From: Xiphias gladius
Taxonomy: Eukaryota; Chordata; Actinopteri; Istiophoriformes; Xiphiidae
Direction of reading: 5' to 3'
DNA length: 64,000 bases
Assembly: GCF_016859285.1 (NCBI RefSeq)
Contig: NC_053416.1
Span: forward strand, 15,580,501 to 15,644,500
Of this stretch, positions 19,701 to 33,200 are shown one piece after another. Numbering within the stretch: the first letter of the stretch is position 1; every line of letters begins with the position of its first letter. Below the pieces are notes generated by a model. That model made no database searches. It was not told the origin of the DNA and was given only the letters and a program-made list of their open reading frames with translations. The position numbers and the translations under genes were made by a program.

Positions 19701-20445
19701 TAAGAAACTTGAACCACAAATGTTTGGCAATTTTGCTTATATAATTACAAAAATTATTTTTCAATCGTCAAAATAATTGCCGATTAATTTTCAAGCGATC
19801 GGTTAATTGACTAATCTTTGTTAGCTCTAGTTTGCAGCCCTATCACAATATACACTGATACCACGATAGAGGTTTTTTTTCCATATCACCCACTGCTATG
19901 TCAAGACATGCTTGTCTTCCAATAAAGCGATGAATTTTTGATGATATGGCTTTTATTTCTACATTTAATTTAAGATTATCCCGATCAATCGCCGGAAAAA
20001 AATAACATGTATCCAATTAAAATGAATGGAGATAACGTTAGCTTAAGTTCTTACCACTGGAGCTTCCTCTTCGTCCTCTTCAATCTCCGTCTCCTCTTTG
20101 ACCATCTGTTTCCAGTCTATGTCATCGTCTACTATTTTAAGTCTTAAATAAAAGAAGTAAAAGTGAGTTTGATAACGTTACAGACACTTTTCACTCAAAA
20201 CAGGAGTTTAAGATAGTGAGCGGCGCGACCTCAACTAGCTTAACGCACACAGCCCAAAATCTGCCCGGCAATAGCCCGATTAAAACGTCCCCAGCGACTC
20301 ACCCTTTCTCAGGAACCTTACGCCGTTTCTTTTTAAGCTTCCCCTTTGATTTCTGGGCATCGTCGTCAGCGGATAAATAACGTTTTAGGTACTCAGCTTT
20401 GGATAGCTCTGGTCCTTTACTGCTGCCAGCGAAAGCGGCCATCAT
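16714..20445 (-). CDS. bud13: BUD13 homolog, RES complex splicing factor
   Basis: BUD13 is a subunit of the retention-and-splicing (RES) complex with RBMX2/Snu17 and SNIP1/Pml1, acting on pre-mRNA in the nucleus. Ten exons close in phase into 526 residues: 20303-20445, 20055-20142, 19301-19385, 18855-19211, 18029-18333, 17828-17936, 17477-17615, 17173-17351, 16986-17067 and 16714-16807. The N-terminus has the conserved [12 protein letters not shown] and DDDIDWKQM. Exons 4 and 5 encode the low-complexity middle, first [13 protein letters not shown]-type repeats, then [10 protein letters not shown] repeats. The C-terminal Bud13 domain (about 365-526) has [48 protein letters not shown] and ends YKWSVEDM. 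Two adjacent ATGs (20445, 20442) could start it. It is complete and looks functional. Confidence 0.96.
18905..19130 (-). repeat. 39-bp coding minisatellite in bud13 exon 4
   Basis: Successive units encode [13 protein letters not shown], three near-identical [26 protein letters not shown] and [11 protein letters not shown]. At DNA level the central 39-base units are almost identical, so they have been recently duplicated or homogenised. The frame is preserved. Confidence 0.9.
19491..19842. mobile_element. Short inverted-repeat DNA transposon (MITE) in bud13 intron 2
   Basis: Ends are exact inverted repeats, TAGGGCTGCA (19491-19500) and TGCAGCCCTA (19833-19842). The interior has the GATTATTTTCATTATTGATT and ATCGATTAAT text of a very common teleost MITE. 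It is 352 bases with no coding capacity. The flanking 8-mers do not match, so no target-site duplication is visible. A hAT-type affiliation is a guess. Confidence 0.65.
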
Positions 20446-21059
20446 TATGTTGTCGTAAACTACGGCTAGCACCAAGGCTCAAGAATGCCTATTTCGGCTA
20501 AGACAAGTTCCACACGGGAAGTGCTGACAAGGTCTGTAACGGTTTGTATAAGAGGAGAAATCATGAGTTTCCGAATTAATATTTTTTCCCCTCTTTGAAG
20601 AGTAAACATGAACGGCACACGGTTGCTCAAGTTAGTCATAAAGACTCGTTTGAAATTGAAAATTTAGCCTGTATGCAATAATATGTCATATTTAATAAAA
20701 TAGGCGGTGACTGGTGACAGTGGACTGCCACGAAATAGAAGCCATAATAAAATTAAAATAGCGAGCATTTAATAAATGGTAGGAAAAAAAACATTTTTAG
20801 TTTATTGGCGCATTTACATATTTTACTATTATTATAATTTCTTCACAAGATTATTTATTTCTTGATGTCTTTTTCATATTATATATATGTTTAACACTTG
20901 GGGTACTGGGGCACCGTAAATTCCAACAATTACCAAACAAACTAATTCGATTACAGGTTGATCTCTTTGTGGGAAAGAGATAATTATATGCCTTTTTGAT
21001 CTTCGGTATTGTTTGATACTTTTGACTTGTGATGTTAGATCAAATTGAAGGCAGGGCTA
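20446..21059. other. bud13 5' flank
   Basis: Holds the bud13 5' UTR and promoter, then AT-rich sequence. Nothing else was recognised. Confidence 0.5.
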
Positions 21060-21950
21060 TAAAAAAAAGTATTTACTCCCTTTGGAAGTTTTCAAGTTTT
21101 ATTGTTTCACAACATGAAATCAATGTAGATTTAACGTGGCTTTTTTGGGCAAGGATCTACAGAAAAAGATGCTTTAATGTCAAAGGGAGCATAGATATCT
21201 GCAAAGTGATCTGAATTAATTACAAATGTAAATTACAAAATTCTTGTTTGCATTAGTATATAAGTCACAATTTAGTAGTAATTACAGTGTTCGGTCTGCG
21301 TGGATAGGTCTCTCAGGTTGCATGTAATGCAAGTGAGTGAACAGCCTTTTTCAAATCCAGACACAGTTGCTTGATTGGAGAGAGATCTGGACTCAGTCAC
21401 TCCAGGACATTAATGTTGTTGTTTTCAAGCCATTTCTGTGCAGGTTGATTGGGTGGCAGTGGCTTCCTCTTTGCCACTCTCCCAATCAACTACTGTTACT
21501 TCTACATCAAGTAGATCTTTTTCGCAGCATAGATTTTAACATGTCACAGCAGGAAAAGCGCTGGCGTAATTGATAACATTAACAGTGGTCGTATACTGTT
21601 TAATTCTGGCAGTTCCAGGGCCTTTAAATGTGCTCCCTGGAAGATTGGCGTAGCTTACTGGAATTAAATTAATGAAATTAAAGTCTATGCTGCTATGACA
21701 AGTCATAACGTCTGTTGTGCCAAAGGTCTACTGGCTACATGAGTGATGATTTAGGGGTCTCCTGTTAAAGGTGGAGAATACTTATGCAAACAAGTGTTTT
21801 GTAAATTATATTCGTAATTAATTCAGATCACTTTGTAGAGATCTGTTTTCACTTTAACATTAAAGGATCTTTTTTTCAGTTGATCATTGTCAAAAAAGCC
21901 ATGTTAAATTTAATGTTTCAATGTTGTAAGACAATAAAACACAACATCTT
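21060..21950. mobile_element. Tc1/mariner-like remnant with long terminal inverted repeats
   Basis: The first and last roughly 170-190 bases are imperfect inverted copies. For example, GTGATCTGAATTAATTAC near 21208-21225 is matched exactly in reverse complement near 21815-21832, and the outer arms (TTATTGTTTCACAACATGAA against its counterpart near 21925) also pair. The interior lacks a transposase ORF. Long TIRs and phrases such as AATACTTATGCAAAC are typical of fish Tc1-like copies. The superfamily is inferred. Confidence 0.6.
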
Positions 21951-22574
21951 CCATCTTGTGCGTACTTCTTTATATGAACCGCCGATCAGCTTGAGAACTC
22001 TGTAACCCATACACTCACCACCCTACTCTAAAAAATATCAATTGCACATGTCGTAATTTTAACGATGTAACACATCGGCTATCATTATCAACACTAGTGA
22101 CACCTTTGTCCAACACTGTGGAGCTTGTGTGTACGACATAGCTTTAAAAAGCAGTGAAATATCCTGTTGGACCTCGTCATTCCCATCTGGGTCCCAGTTC
22201 TGTCCCATGAACATTGAATTCACAGCAAGTCAATGTCTGACTTTAAATAGCATCCCCTTTATTTTTAAACAAACCTAGTAGCTTCCAAAGTAATATTCAC
22301 ATAACATGTTACTCAGTGCATTTATACACATACAATAAAGTGTGAGCCTCTGCAGCAAAAAGCACATCACCATACAATTCTGTTCAATCATCTTTGAGTC
22401 ATCTTCATTCTTCCTCATCAAGAAAAGTTACAAAAACATTTGAATACTATTTCAGTGCTTATGGGATGGAAACAAGAGAAGGAGAGTCATAGCTGCAAGC
22501 TGTTGTCAACATCTCTTTAACATGTGGTGTTATTGTTGGGATATTTGTGGTTGCGTATAGATGCGTAGGTGTGG
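21951..22574. other. Intergenic, thy1 3' flank
   Basis: AT-rich sequence downstream (minus strand) of the thy1 relic; no feature was recognised. Confidence 0.4.
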
Positions 22575-23098
22575 TCAGATGCCTGTGTGTGTGCCACCAC
22601 AGGACTGCATGTTTCCTTGGTTGTGTGTGTGATAGAAGAAGAGAAGCAGACAAACGATCCATGAGCAGGAGCTCTTCAGAAACATGCTTACAGCTGAACA
22701 CTGGGCAAGTTGATCTGCAGAGATAGAAAAACAGTTGACAAAAACCTCTCGAATTTGCCTCCCACTCACTTATTCTCACGCTCACTCCGTCACATCCGCA
22801 CACACACAATCGATCCAACCACCTGCCTCCACAGTGATTCTTGCAACGACCTTGCTTATTTTGCACATGTAAGTGGTGTTGTGTGGGAGTTTGTCTCTAT
22901 AGTCGCTCAGGGTCATTCTGTAGCCATGGGGCTCCAGCCCCTCCACGTAGCTTTTGTCTTTGAACTGCCTCTCTGCCGATGAACCGGACACATTGGTGTT
23001 AATGAGGGACTCTTTGGTCCCAGAGGACCAGGAGAACTCTTAGCTGTTGATCTTGATGGGCTTGGGTTTCGATCAGTCTACTCTCAGGTCCTTGTCAT
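22575..23098 (-). pseudogene. thy1: Thy-1 (CD90) glycoprotein relic: Ig exon and GPI-signal exon
   Basis: THY1 is a GPI-anchored single-Ig surface glycoprotein. Exon 22823-23098 reads SSGTKES, INTNVSGSSAERQFKDKSYV, GLEPHGYRMTLSDY and KLPHNTTYMCKIS, the fish Thy1 V-domain pattern. Its donor GTGGTT and acceptor TTGCAG are intact and both phases are 1. Exon 22575-22714 continues in frame as DQLAQCSAVSMFL, then a hydrophobic CSWIVCLLLFF tail like a GPI signal. The Ig exon carries two in-frame stops: TGA at 23073-23075, where the B-strand Cys of the family's LRLDC is expected, and TAA at 23040-23042 just before EFSW, where Tyr is expected. No signal-peptide exon was found. Position beside nectin1 matches the human THY1-NECTIN1 neighbourhood. 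It is best read as a decayed copy; assembly error at two sites is the alternative. Confidence 0.75.
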
Positions 23099-25600
23099 CT
23101 GCAACACACAGATTGGATCACACTTTGCTGGGATCAGCAACACTGGGGCAAAACAGAGAAGGGCACATGAAAACCACAGAAGGGATAAGAGCATATGTAG
23201 AGATATTTTTAATTTATTATCACCTCCCAGCATTCCATACACAGAGATATGAGAGTGATGGAAAAGCACCCATTCAACTTCATAAAAAAAAAAGACAAGA
23301 AATGTGACAAAGAAGCAAAGAGCATCATATAAAAGTAAAATGTAAGAAGTCGGTGGCTTTGCAGTGATACGCCTAATTGAGTTCTGGTTCTCAACAAATG
23401 GATCAGGCTCTCCAGGCAGTTTTTTTGGGTGAGGTCACGATGTCATTTACGGTATGGAGACGGAAAAAAAGACCAAAAAAGACACCAAAGGAAACAAACT
23501 AAAAAGACAGAGTCATTCTTTTGATACAGCAAACATGATTGTGTTATTTGGGTCACTAGTTGAAAAGGTTGAGATTTTTGCCAGCTGGGTGTGATAACCT
23601 TTTCTCCTTTCCTCTCTGGTCCTCTCCTCACCTTTGATTTATTTCCAAAGCTGTCTTGTCCTGATTTGCCCTTCATGTCTCTCTATGTGCTAATTTCCCC
23701 CTGATTTCAACTTTTAAAGCTGTTCTTATATACTATGAATGACTTCCACAGAGATTAGAGTGATTCTTGTCATGTGCTCTGTATAACAAGCATATAAATG
23801 TACACTTACTGTCATGAAAGGACTGACTGAAATGACTTTTATGTGCATGCTTGCACAGTGTAAATTCATACCATTACAGGGTGAATTTGTAACATCCCCT
23901 CCCAAGAAATTTCTAGCAATTTCTAGAACTGTCATTCAAAATGAGTCGTGTACAATGGCTCACTGTCTCCACCCTAAGGCCAATAAAATGAATTTCACAA
24001 AGTGAGTTGGATGCAGATTCACAGCCTGCATTACAAGGCGCCAGTGTTAGGCCATGTGAAGTTTAGTGGTTGCTGTATCGGGATGGATATGACCAAACGC
24101 CACTAAAACAAATGGGAACGTACAGTTTCACAACACGGAAGCCATCTGCATCATCTAGAGTCCGCTTTTTTGAGAGCGAGAGAGCGAAAAAAAATATGAA
24201 GAAGAAAAAAATCAACATCATAAGAAGTTGGCCAATTTAGGGTGGAACATTTTGCAAGTGAACTTATGAACACTTATTCACTCATGATCACAGAGGACCA
24301 TGCCATTCCCAGCATGCACTGTGCAGAGTGTACAGTCCATCTGACATACACGTTTGTGTATGAACCCAGTGAAACCTACACAAAATATGAATTATATCTC
24401 TAACTACACATATTGCTCGTAACAACTAAACCTTTCAATCTTTTGAATTAATGCCAAGGTGAGTACATTTTTCTGTCAAACAGACGTGTTGTGGTGCCTC
24501 CTACGTCATCTCCTTCTCTTTCATCTTCATCTTCAGACACAGTCTCAGACTCTTTCTTCCTACTCCCAGTTTGTTCTGTAATTTTCCAGTTTCAGGTTCT
24601 GTCATTTCTCACCTGCATACACTGGATTCCTCTACCGAGCTTCCCTCCTCTGCAAATCACCCTGGACACACAGGCAAGGCCAAACCATTTTGCAATTATA
24701 CTGTACGTCCTTTCAGTAGTCCTTCAGTAGAATAGATGCATGCGGATGTAATTTGTCTGAGACCGCTGGATATTTTCTCATATTCTACCGTCAGGCTGTA
24801 CAACACCCATTAGTCCACATAGGGGTACAAGCGTCAGATTACCATTTCTGTGTACTTATTTTCCATGAATTTATTTATTATCTATGGAGTGCGGGAATTG
24901 TCATGAAGAAAAAAAGAATGGTTCATGGAGACGATTTAACAATTTGTTAAATGTAGTGTAACTTAGCACCTTCATGCCATTAGGCTTGTCTTGTGCGTAT
25001 CCTTCACACTGTCATGGACTGCTTTGATTTATTATGGTTTGATTTTGATCTTGGACTGAGGTATACTTCAGGTTTTGGGGCTGTTAGACACAATGTTGTG
25101 TTATCTTTGAGATCCCTTAGACACATTTTACAGGATAAGCTCAGGGGGCTCTTTCTCCGTACAAAATGTCACGTGACCGCAGACGTCATCTAATTCGTAA
25201 AAAAACGGATTCAGGGTTGGTCTTTTTTTCCAACTCCAAAGACACGTGCTGCTCTGAGAGGGGAGTAAACAAAACAAACAATAGGGTGTTAAATCCAGAG
25301 CAAAAATGAAGCAGCTGGAAATCACAAATTATTAAATCATGCGCATGAATTTGTGTTCCTTCTCCACTACACCTCCAAGGCTCTGCTATTGTCCACGCAT
25401 TTATAAGTCAGCAGGCGTTATAGATCAGGTGAATGCTCAAATCTCAGTTCCATTAGTGGATGGTGGCGTCAGGACTACAGACACAGCACAGGGGGCCCAT
25501 AGTCACTGGGAGCTAATTCCTTTCTCGCTACGCCTCTGTCTGGGCCCCTAATTGCGTCCATTGAGTCGGCTCATGTAAAATAGCCTGACTGCGGCTTTTT
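23099..25600. other. Intergenic DNA between thy1 relic and nectin1
   Basis: May include the thy1 5' exon and promoter and distal nectin1 regulatory DNA. No coding exon was recognised in either strand. Confidence 0.4.
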
Positions 25601-25817
25601 TTTTTTTTTTTTCTAAATGTGAACACCAGCCGGCCGGCGGTTCGCTCAGGTCAGCCCTCGCACAGTGACAGATAGCTGTCGGTCGGGACTGGGGGTAGGC
25701 TATCTCGGAAATAATCTGCCCACGCGTTAAGCTGCTTTATCCCCGCCAAGCCGCAGCCGGACAGAGACTGCTGCAGCTCCGTCGAACCAGTCGGTGGGGC
25801 AGTCGGATCCAGAGTAG

Positions 25818-25856
<39 letters not shown>

Positions 25857-26084
25857 TGGCACAAGGCGCGGAGACAAGTTGAAGGAACTGTTTCAGGCTG
25901 AGAGTTTGTGGCTCAGGGGGAGTGGGGGGAGCTCGGCTTGCCGTATACATGGAGACCTGACGGGACCCCTGACAGGCGGTCCTGAAGCTGAACAACGCTG
26001 CTGTGCGTTGAGTCCTGGAGGCAGGAGGCGGACAACAAGTGCACACCGGGAATTCAACCACAGCGAGAAGCTGGCAACGGTGGT
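25601..26084 (+). promoter_or_regulatory. nectin1 promoter / 5' UTR region
   Basis: GC-rich sequence with CpGs (CCGGCCGGCGG near 25630) immediately before the nectin1 start, including a (GA)n run at 25820-25853 that probably lies in the promoter or 5' UTR. No TATA box is obvious. The minus-strand ORF here is a shadow. Confidence 0.55.
25820..25853. repeat. (GA)n microsatellite
   Basis: About 17 GA units upstream of nectin1; a GAGA-type tract near a promoter could bind architectural factors, but that is speculation. Confidence 0.9.
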
Positions 26085-27164
26085 ATGGACAACACTGGAT
26101 TTTGGATATTCCTGATAACAACCTGCGTTGTTCCAGGTAGGCTGCCCCCCCCCCCCAGCACCTGTTAAGTGATAATGGTATGACACCGTTGATATCAATC
26201 CAGGTGGAAGACCGATCACGGACGAGGCGATACACACACGGGGTAGAGGCTTATAGTAAAATCGCGCAAAAGAACAATGCCTTATCAGGATCATGTATCC
26301 AATATGTTGTACACTCAGTGCACAGTAAAGGGTAAACCCACCCAAACCCAGTCTGACAAAAATACGGAGGTAAATACAAAGCAGAAATCAGAGCGTAATA
26401 GTGATTAAGGCCAAATCAACTTTATTTACTCTCTTCATGTTCACAGCCATCTGTATCCTGTTTTGTTGTGAGCACGGCAGTTTAAACATTTTCTTGTTGT
26501 TGTTAGTTTCAGGCTATTGTTTTGGTCAATGACTTAATATTCATATAATAGCATCTTTTATCTATTTTTACATTAGTGTTGTATAGCATATGAGTGTTAA
26601 TGTAAGCACTAACGTGTCATTTGACTTCTGTCATCTTCATTATCACCCTCATCATTATCTTCATTAAAGTAACAGTAATAAAATGAAAAAACAACAACAA
26701 CAACAACACAGGTCACCAGTTTCTGATAAGTCACCCTTTACAAAGGGTATATAAGATGTATCGAATAGCTTTATTAATAACTAATAAATCATTTACTAAT
26801 GTTACCAACGTACTTTAGGCGTAAGGTTCATTGAATTTCATGTTGTTTTCACTAATGGATGTTGTTATATTTGATGCTCAGCGTCCTAGTGTCAGTTTTG
26901 CTCCACTGAGTGCAACTTTGACAGTTTGGGAGCATCAAACTCCTTTCATCTTCATATCTTAATGATTGAATCCCTGAAACTAAATGAAATTACACCTGAC
27001 CAGTGCAGAAGTCAAATCAGACCATTTCAGCAGACCGTTGTATTTTTCAGTCGGTCAAAACTTCACTGTGTCAAACTGAACTTGCCCGATGTCAGGAGGT
27101 ACGCTGCTGTAATCAGACTAGGATGTGGCCGCTCCTGCAGATGGCATCCCCACATGTTACAGTG

Positions 27165-27211
<47 letters not shown>

Positions 27212-30200
27212 TGTTTGAATGAATAGACTAACTCTCGCCTCGTTGTAACAGGTGCAGCGGTGTAATCACACTAAGATGGGGCCAAATATTCTGCCGGCAT
27301 CAGAGTTGTGGCAGTGTTAAATAAAGGGGGGCAGTGGTGGTATACATATTATGTAATGACAAAAGCGATTGTGGTGGCATTTGCATGTGTTGAGCTGCGG
27401 TGACATCTGCTGTGATTGCTTTTTTCATTCGGTTAGTGATAAACCCTCCTTTGCCAGTTGAGCAGTAATTTGCTGGTGTGCACATACATGTGTTTATGTG
27501 TTACTGGCGAGTGTGAGGCCGCGCCATGTGTGTAGGATTGTCATGTTGAAGGACGGAGCAGTGGATTAAAGCTGCACAGGGAGCAGGAAGGGTGTAACAA
27601 TATGATCGCTGCCAAGTCCCAGCCCGCTGACTGTTGCCGCAGCATGTCTGTCTTCTCTTGGCTGGAGTAGACTCAGACATCTCCGCAGGTCCGTTAGCTC
27701 CTTTAGGGTGCCACCAAGTTTATGCGAGTGCTGGCACTGATACGTTTTCCCCTTCGCATTAAAGTTTGCAATCCTTCTCCGCAGAAAGACACAGAAAAGG
27801 CTGACAGAGGCTGACTGACATCCTCATGAATTTTAGCATAATCCACTGTCTACAGCTGGAACACACAGACACTACCCCACAGAAATAATCCAGCACAAAC
27901 ACACAGCCCGTCTGTCCTCTGCCTTTTTTGTGTGCCTCTTTTGTGCACCCCTCTCTCCAGAGTCGGCCCATTTGAAGCGCCATTTTCTCCCTCATTGTCT
28001 CTCATTCAATTGATCTTCCTCCGCAGACATTTTCCTCATTTCTCTCCATCTCCTCTCCCTCTTGGGTTTACATTCTCCTCTCATGTCCTAAAACACAGAT
28101 GCAGTAGCAACAGTCATCGTAATCCTGTGAGCTGCCTGCTGAACACCGGCCAAACGCACACTCCGCGTTCCCGTAGTGCCACAGAGATTACACGCCTACA
28201 CAAACATGCACACATGTACACGCATGTGTGCGTGCACAAATACCAGTCAAAAACAATGAGAGATTATAATCAATTTAAAAGAAGTGTTTTCTCCATTTCA
28301 ATCAGGCAAAAATGGAAGGGAGTACATATAATTTGGTAAAGTGGATGTCCAAAAGTCAGTTTCCATGTCGGTAAAGTTGTTGTTCTTTGCTGTCATGCTA
28401 TGCAATCTGTTGACAGTTGCTATGTAAAACAATAGTATAGTCATAGGTAGTGGTATAGAGTAGTCATATCACAAACAAGTTTTTAGTTGGAGCATTTTGT
28501 GTCTGTGTATGTCAGTTGGTCTTCATTCTGCCTAAGATTTCCCTACATTGTAAGTCACAAGGCCAAAGACACAAACACAGTGTGTAATCCCAGATCAATC
28601 ACAGATTTGATGCCCTAAAGATTAAACAGTTAATCTGTCCTCTTCTCTTTCTCTCTCTGTGTTTTTCATTTTCTCATCTGTCGCATGTGGTCAGTTTTTC
28701 AGTATCTGCAGCCTTCTTGTAGCTATGTGAAGGAAGCTGAGGGCAGATGTGGTTTGTTTAGTGCTTAAACATTGCAGTTAGTGTGATGATCTTTATTACC
28801 AGCACCACTGCAGACAATGATGTCACCCTCATACTTTTAATCTTAGACACGTACTTGTAAATACCTGAAATATTAACTTGTTGCCAGTGTGACAGCACAG
28901 TTAGGCATTTGATCTTATCTCTTCTTTTTCTTCCAATTTTCTATTAACGTTGGCTGCACTGTCTTCATAAATAAACTGATTTTATTCTATCATGTCAATT
29001 TAAAAGTAATGGCTAATCTTACAAACATAAGAGAAATTCAACTCCCTTCAAATCCCCCTTTTTATTATCTATCTTATGCGTACAACATTTTCAGATTGAA
29101 GCTACCCAATTTGAATCTATCAATAGTAAATGTTATGTCTGCTGATGTTATGGAGTATTTATGACCCTTAATGTGTTAGTCTCATAAAATTACTCTTTTA
29201 TATTGGTCCTAACTATTTTTAGCCATGTTAGCAGCATGGCTCTATGAATGGCAATGTCCATCTGTGTGTGTCTGTGTCTAGACCACAGACGTATATTTTT
29301 TAAATGCTTTGAAATTTTGCATAGACATTCATGGTCCCCAGAGGATGAATCCTGCTGTCTTAGGTGTTTTTTCATCAGGCTGACATTTGTGGTTTTGAGT
29401 GAATTGTATTGGCAGCTTTTGGATGGATTGTCATGAAACTGGCTACACACATTCATGTCCACCTCACGAGGAACTGTTATAACTTTGGTCATCCCCTGGC
29501 TTTTCATCTTCGGGATGCTTTCATCTGCACCATCTTCAGGTCAAAACTTCAATTCGTCCATTACTCTGGTTTACGACCAAATACCTGCAAAACTAATGAC
29601 ATTCCAATCAGCTTCAGCTGTGCTTAGTGTGTGCATAAACACTGTGTATTTACTTGAATTTGTTTAATATTTTAACACTAATTAGTATTTAATGATAATA
29701 AGCAAATATTACTAAACTAAAGTGGTGAACATGGTAAACTTTCTAACTGCTCAACATCAACGTGTTAGCATTCTAATGTTAGCAATTGGTTCAAAGTAAC
29801 ACTGTGCTGAAGTACAGTTTTTGCTATCGCTACATAGCCAATGATAGCATTAACAGCTGTTTAGTTACCACTCTAGAAGAAACATTGCAGGTTCAGCATC
29901 AAATGTCTCCAGCGGTGGAAAGCTACACCAGTGTTAACTCTCGTTTTGCTTCTATTTCTATCACTTCTCTTCTTTTCCGCTGAATGTTGTTTCTTGCCCT
30001 CTGGGCAGCACTACATCTTCGTCCCCTCATGTTGGACTGAGGGCAGACTGGCCGCTACAGTGACTCTCTATCGCCTCTTGAGGTATTACAAGACAGGATG
30101 GGCCGGGGCTAGCTGGTTAGCATGCTGACTTCAGTGGGTATCTCTGCAACCCAATACATAGACGTATTTGATGTAACGTTATTTCTTAACATTCTGTTGA

Positions 30201-33200
30201 TCATCTTAGTTAATTTTGAATGTTCTAAACTAAAATACTTATAGCACCTTTAAGGTGCCCTTTAGGTTGTTTCTAGGATTAAATCATTTATATCACTGTA
30301 TTAGAAATTTTAATCATGATTTTGTAATAGCAATTCTTTTTAATTCTGATATTGTGGCAAAACATTTTTTCAACTTCTCTTATATTGCTCATCTGTAGCT
30401 CATTCTTATTACTGCCTATCTTGGCAAGAAAACTCTATCCTAGTGAGACTCTACTTAAATACAGGTTAAATAGAACATTTAAAAATTGTATTTTAGCTTA
30501 CATTTTACCGGTGTATGCTGACAAGTGTAAATGCTTTACCAACAGCCACCAGTGAGTGTGTGGAAATAATGAAGCGATAAAACATTTTTTCCCATATTTT
30601 TTCATAATGACCTACTGCAACACCTGCCACTGTCTCCCTTTTGAACTGTCATACATACAACAAAAAGGTTAAAAGTAGATTGTCACATAATGAGTTTGAG
30701 GAAAGATGGAGGATATCCATTCAGGATATGAACACATAGCCCAGCTCCATGCTGCAATGCTCTTGCTGTTCTTACATGCTACACATTCAAGTGTGAAACA
30801 GTATTGCCATTGTTTTCTTACGTTCCCATAGTCGTCTTTTGCCTGTGTGCTGCTGTTTATGGATTATTGTCAGGAGGACTGGTGAGATCATTTCCTATAG
30901 TCTAAACAAAAGAAGAATGCGAATGGACCCAGCAGAAAAGAGGAAGGCGGGAGATATGTGGGGCAAACAAGATATAAAAGTGCGTGTGTGTGTGTGTGTG
31001 TGTTTGTGTGCGTGTGTGTGTCAGAGAGGTATAGGCTCTCTTTCTGCTCTGCCCTCACCTAAAGCCCCTAATCAGCTCAGCTACAGAGCTCAGCGGGGGG
31101 GGGGCTCTGAGTGGGCTTGAAGGATAATGTTTAGAAAAGTGAAAGGTATTTTATCTCCCTAATACAAGGCAGAACTGAAATTACAAACTTACTCGTTAAT
31201 GAGGCCTTTCTGTATTTACCCTGCGTGTTTTATGTGTTTTCATTAAATAAACACTTAGTGTATTTGGATGGAGGATTGCAGAGTATTAATGCACCACAGA
31301 CTTCTTTGCAGAAGACTGTCTCTTTTACTGTAAAGACACAGTTGGACACTTTGGGAAATACATCTATTTGCTTTCTTGCCGAGAGTTAGATTGGGAGATT
31401 GATACCACTCTCATATCTGTATGGTTATTGTGAAACTACCTTGAACAGCTTCTTAGCTTATCTTAGCATAAAGACTGGAAACAGGGAAACAGGTAGCCTG
31501 GTTCTGACTATTTCTTGACCAGGAGCAGTGACCTCCTTAAAACCGATGGAGACTTCAGGAAGTCCCCACTCCGAGAAGTAGTCCAACACATTATCCCCTC
31601 ATAAAAACACTACTGGTTTTTATACTTCTAGGTATAACTTGTTCATTTTTGAGCTTGAAAAGGTTTAGTTAACGCTGCACGGAGCCAGGCTAGCTATTTC
31701 CCCGTTTCAGGTCTTCATACATCAGTCCTCTCAGCATACAGTATTTCTTAAAATGTTGGCCTATTCCTTCAACATGTCTCATACAATTCATCCACCAGAG
31801 ATATAGAAAATTGTCCTCCAACACATACTGAACATTGTCCAGATTCTTGTCAATGATTTACCATAACGGGTTCAGTGGAGTGTTTTACATGTAATTTGAC
31901 ATTTTGCTGTTTGGATGATGAAAATAAATCTACACAGACATGATGCATTTAATAAAGAGTTTGTTTGATCTAAATATTAGATGTCTTGGAAGAATATTGC
32001 AGATTATTACGTTGATAAAAGGCTGACCCTGATGAAATTGAGCTTAAAAATGATCACAGAAACTTCCACAAAACAGCAGATATTCTCTCTGTTAAATTCT
32101 CAGCGTAACATGAATCACATTAACAGTTAAACTACTACAGGTCGTCTTCATAGGTGATGGAGGTGCAAAAACACACAAACACATTTGTAAGGACTGAATC
32201 CACAATTTTTCAGCAAAAACATTTTGTGCTTGTGAGCTGTCCATATCTATAACAGCAAATGGGCCACAAACTCTCTGATGCACTTTAAAATCCTAAATGC
32301 TGTAATCTACGCCCACTGCTGGCCTTCTTCCCTCAAAGTGACCCATACAAACACACACCACAGGTTATGAAAGTGGGCATGTCGGGCACAATGAACTGCG
32401 GCTCTAATACAAAACTATTAAACTTATCAATATAACAAAACACATATGGCTCAGGCTGTACTTGTCATTATGTGATGATGTTAGTTATACTTTTGAGGAC
32501 TGATGTCAGCAGTGCAGATGGGTCTTAAGGGGTCTGTCTGTATTTCTAAGCTTGTTTGCATGCACAGATTATGCAAATTTGTACCATGTACTAAATGCAT
32601 TTTTGCATATTAAATGTTTTTTCTGTAGATTTTTATTTAAAAAAAACAACAAACAAAAATACAGAATGAATACTCTCTCTAATCATCTTAGTCTAATTGA
32701 GGCTTTGTTTTCGTGTTTCGAGTTATTAAGTGATAGGAAACTAGGTAAGCACTAACATGCTTTGCCTTTTCTCTGTGAATCTGGTCATTGAGTGTCTGAT
32801 AAATCTGTTTAAAATAAACCTCCAGATTCAGTCTTCCATCAGTCAAATTTGAATTTTTGTGATTTTGAAAGAGATATGGATTTTATAGTTCAATGTAACC
32901 TATGAAACCAGTGAAATAATCAACATATTCTTTCTAATTTTGCAGGTCTTAGGTGGACGCAAAGCAAACTTGCAGTTTTAAGAATGCAGAGTGACATTCA
33001 AGCTCCATAGAATAAACAGTATTGTCTCTAGCATACTATATTTACTTATTTACTGTAGTCAGAACGAAACTTCAAGTGAAACAGTAAAAGAAAAATACCT
33101 TTAATTCATTGCAATTTATAACCCCCCTGTATAGTCTTGTGAGGATGTTACTGTTGTTGAATTCGGTCCAGACCTCTCCTGGTTTATGGGACACTGAATT

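Noticed and set aside
23073-23075. TGA at the Thy-1 Cys codon as a selenocysteine codon
   Set aside because: Cys-to-TGA is suggestive, but a second stop (TAA) follows within about 11 codons and no SECIS element was recognised, so decay is simpler.
25651-26235. 194-residue minus-strand ORF
   Set aside because: Covers the GA tract and nectin1 promoter/first exon in antisense; low complexity and no recognisable domain.
27932-28339. 135-residue plus-strand ORF in nectin1 intron 1
   Set aside because: Compositionally biased, no domain, no splice-compatible phase with nectin1.
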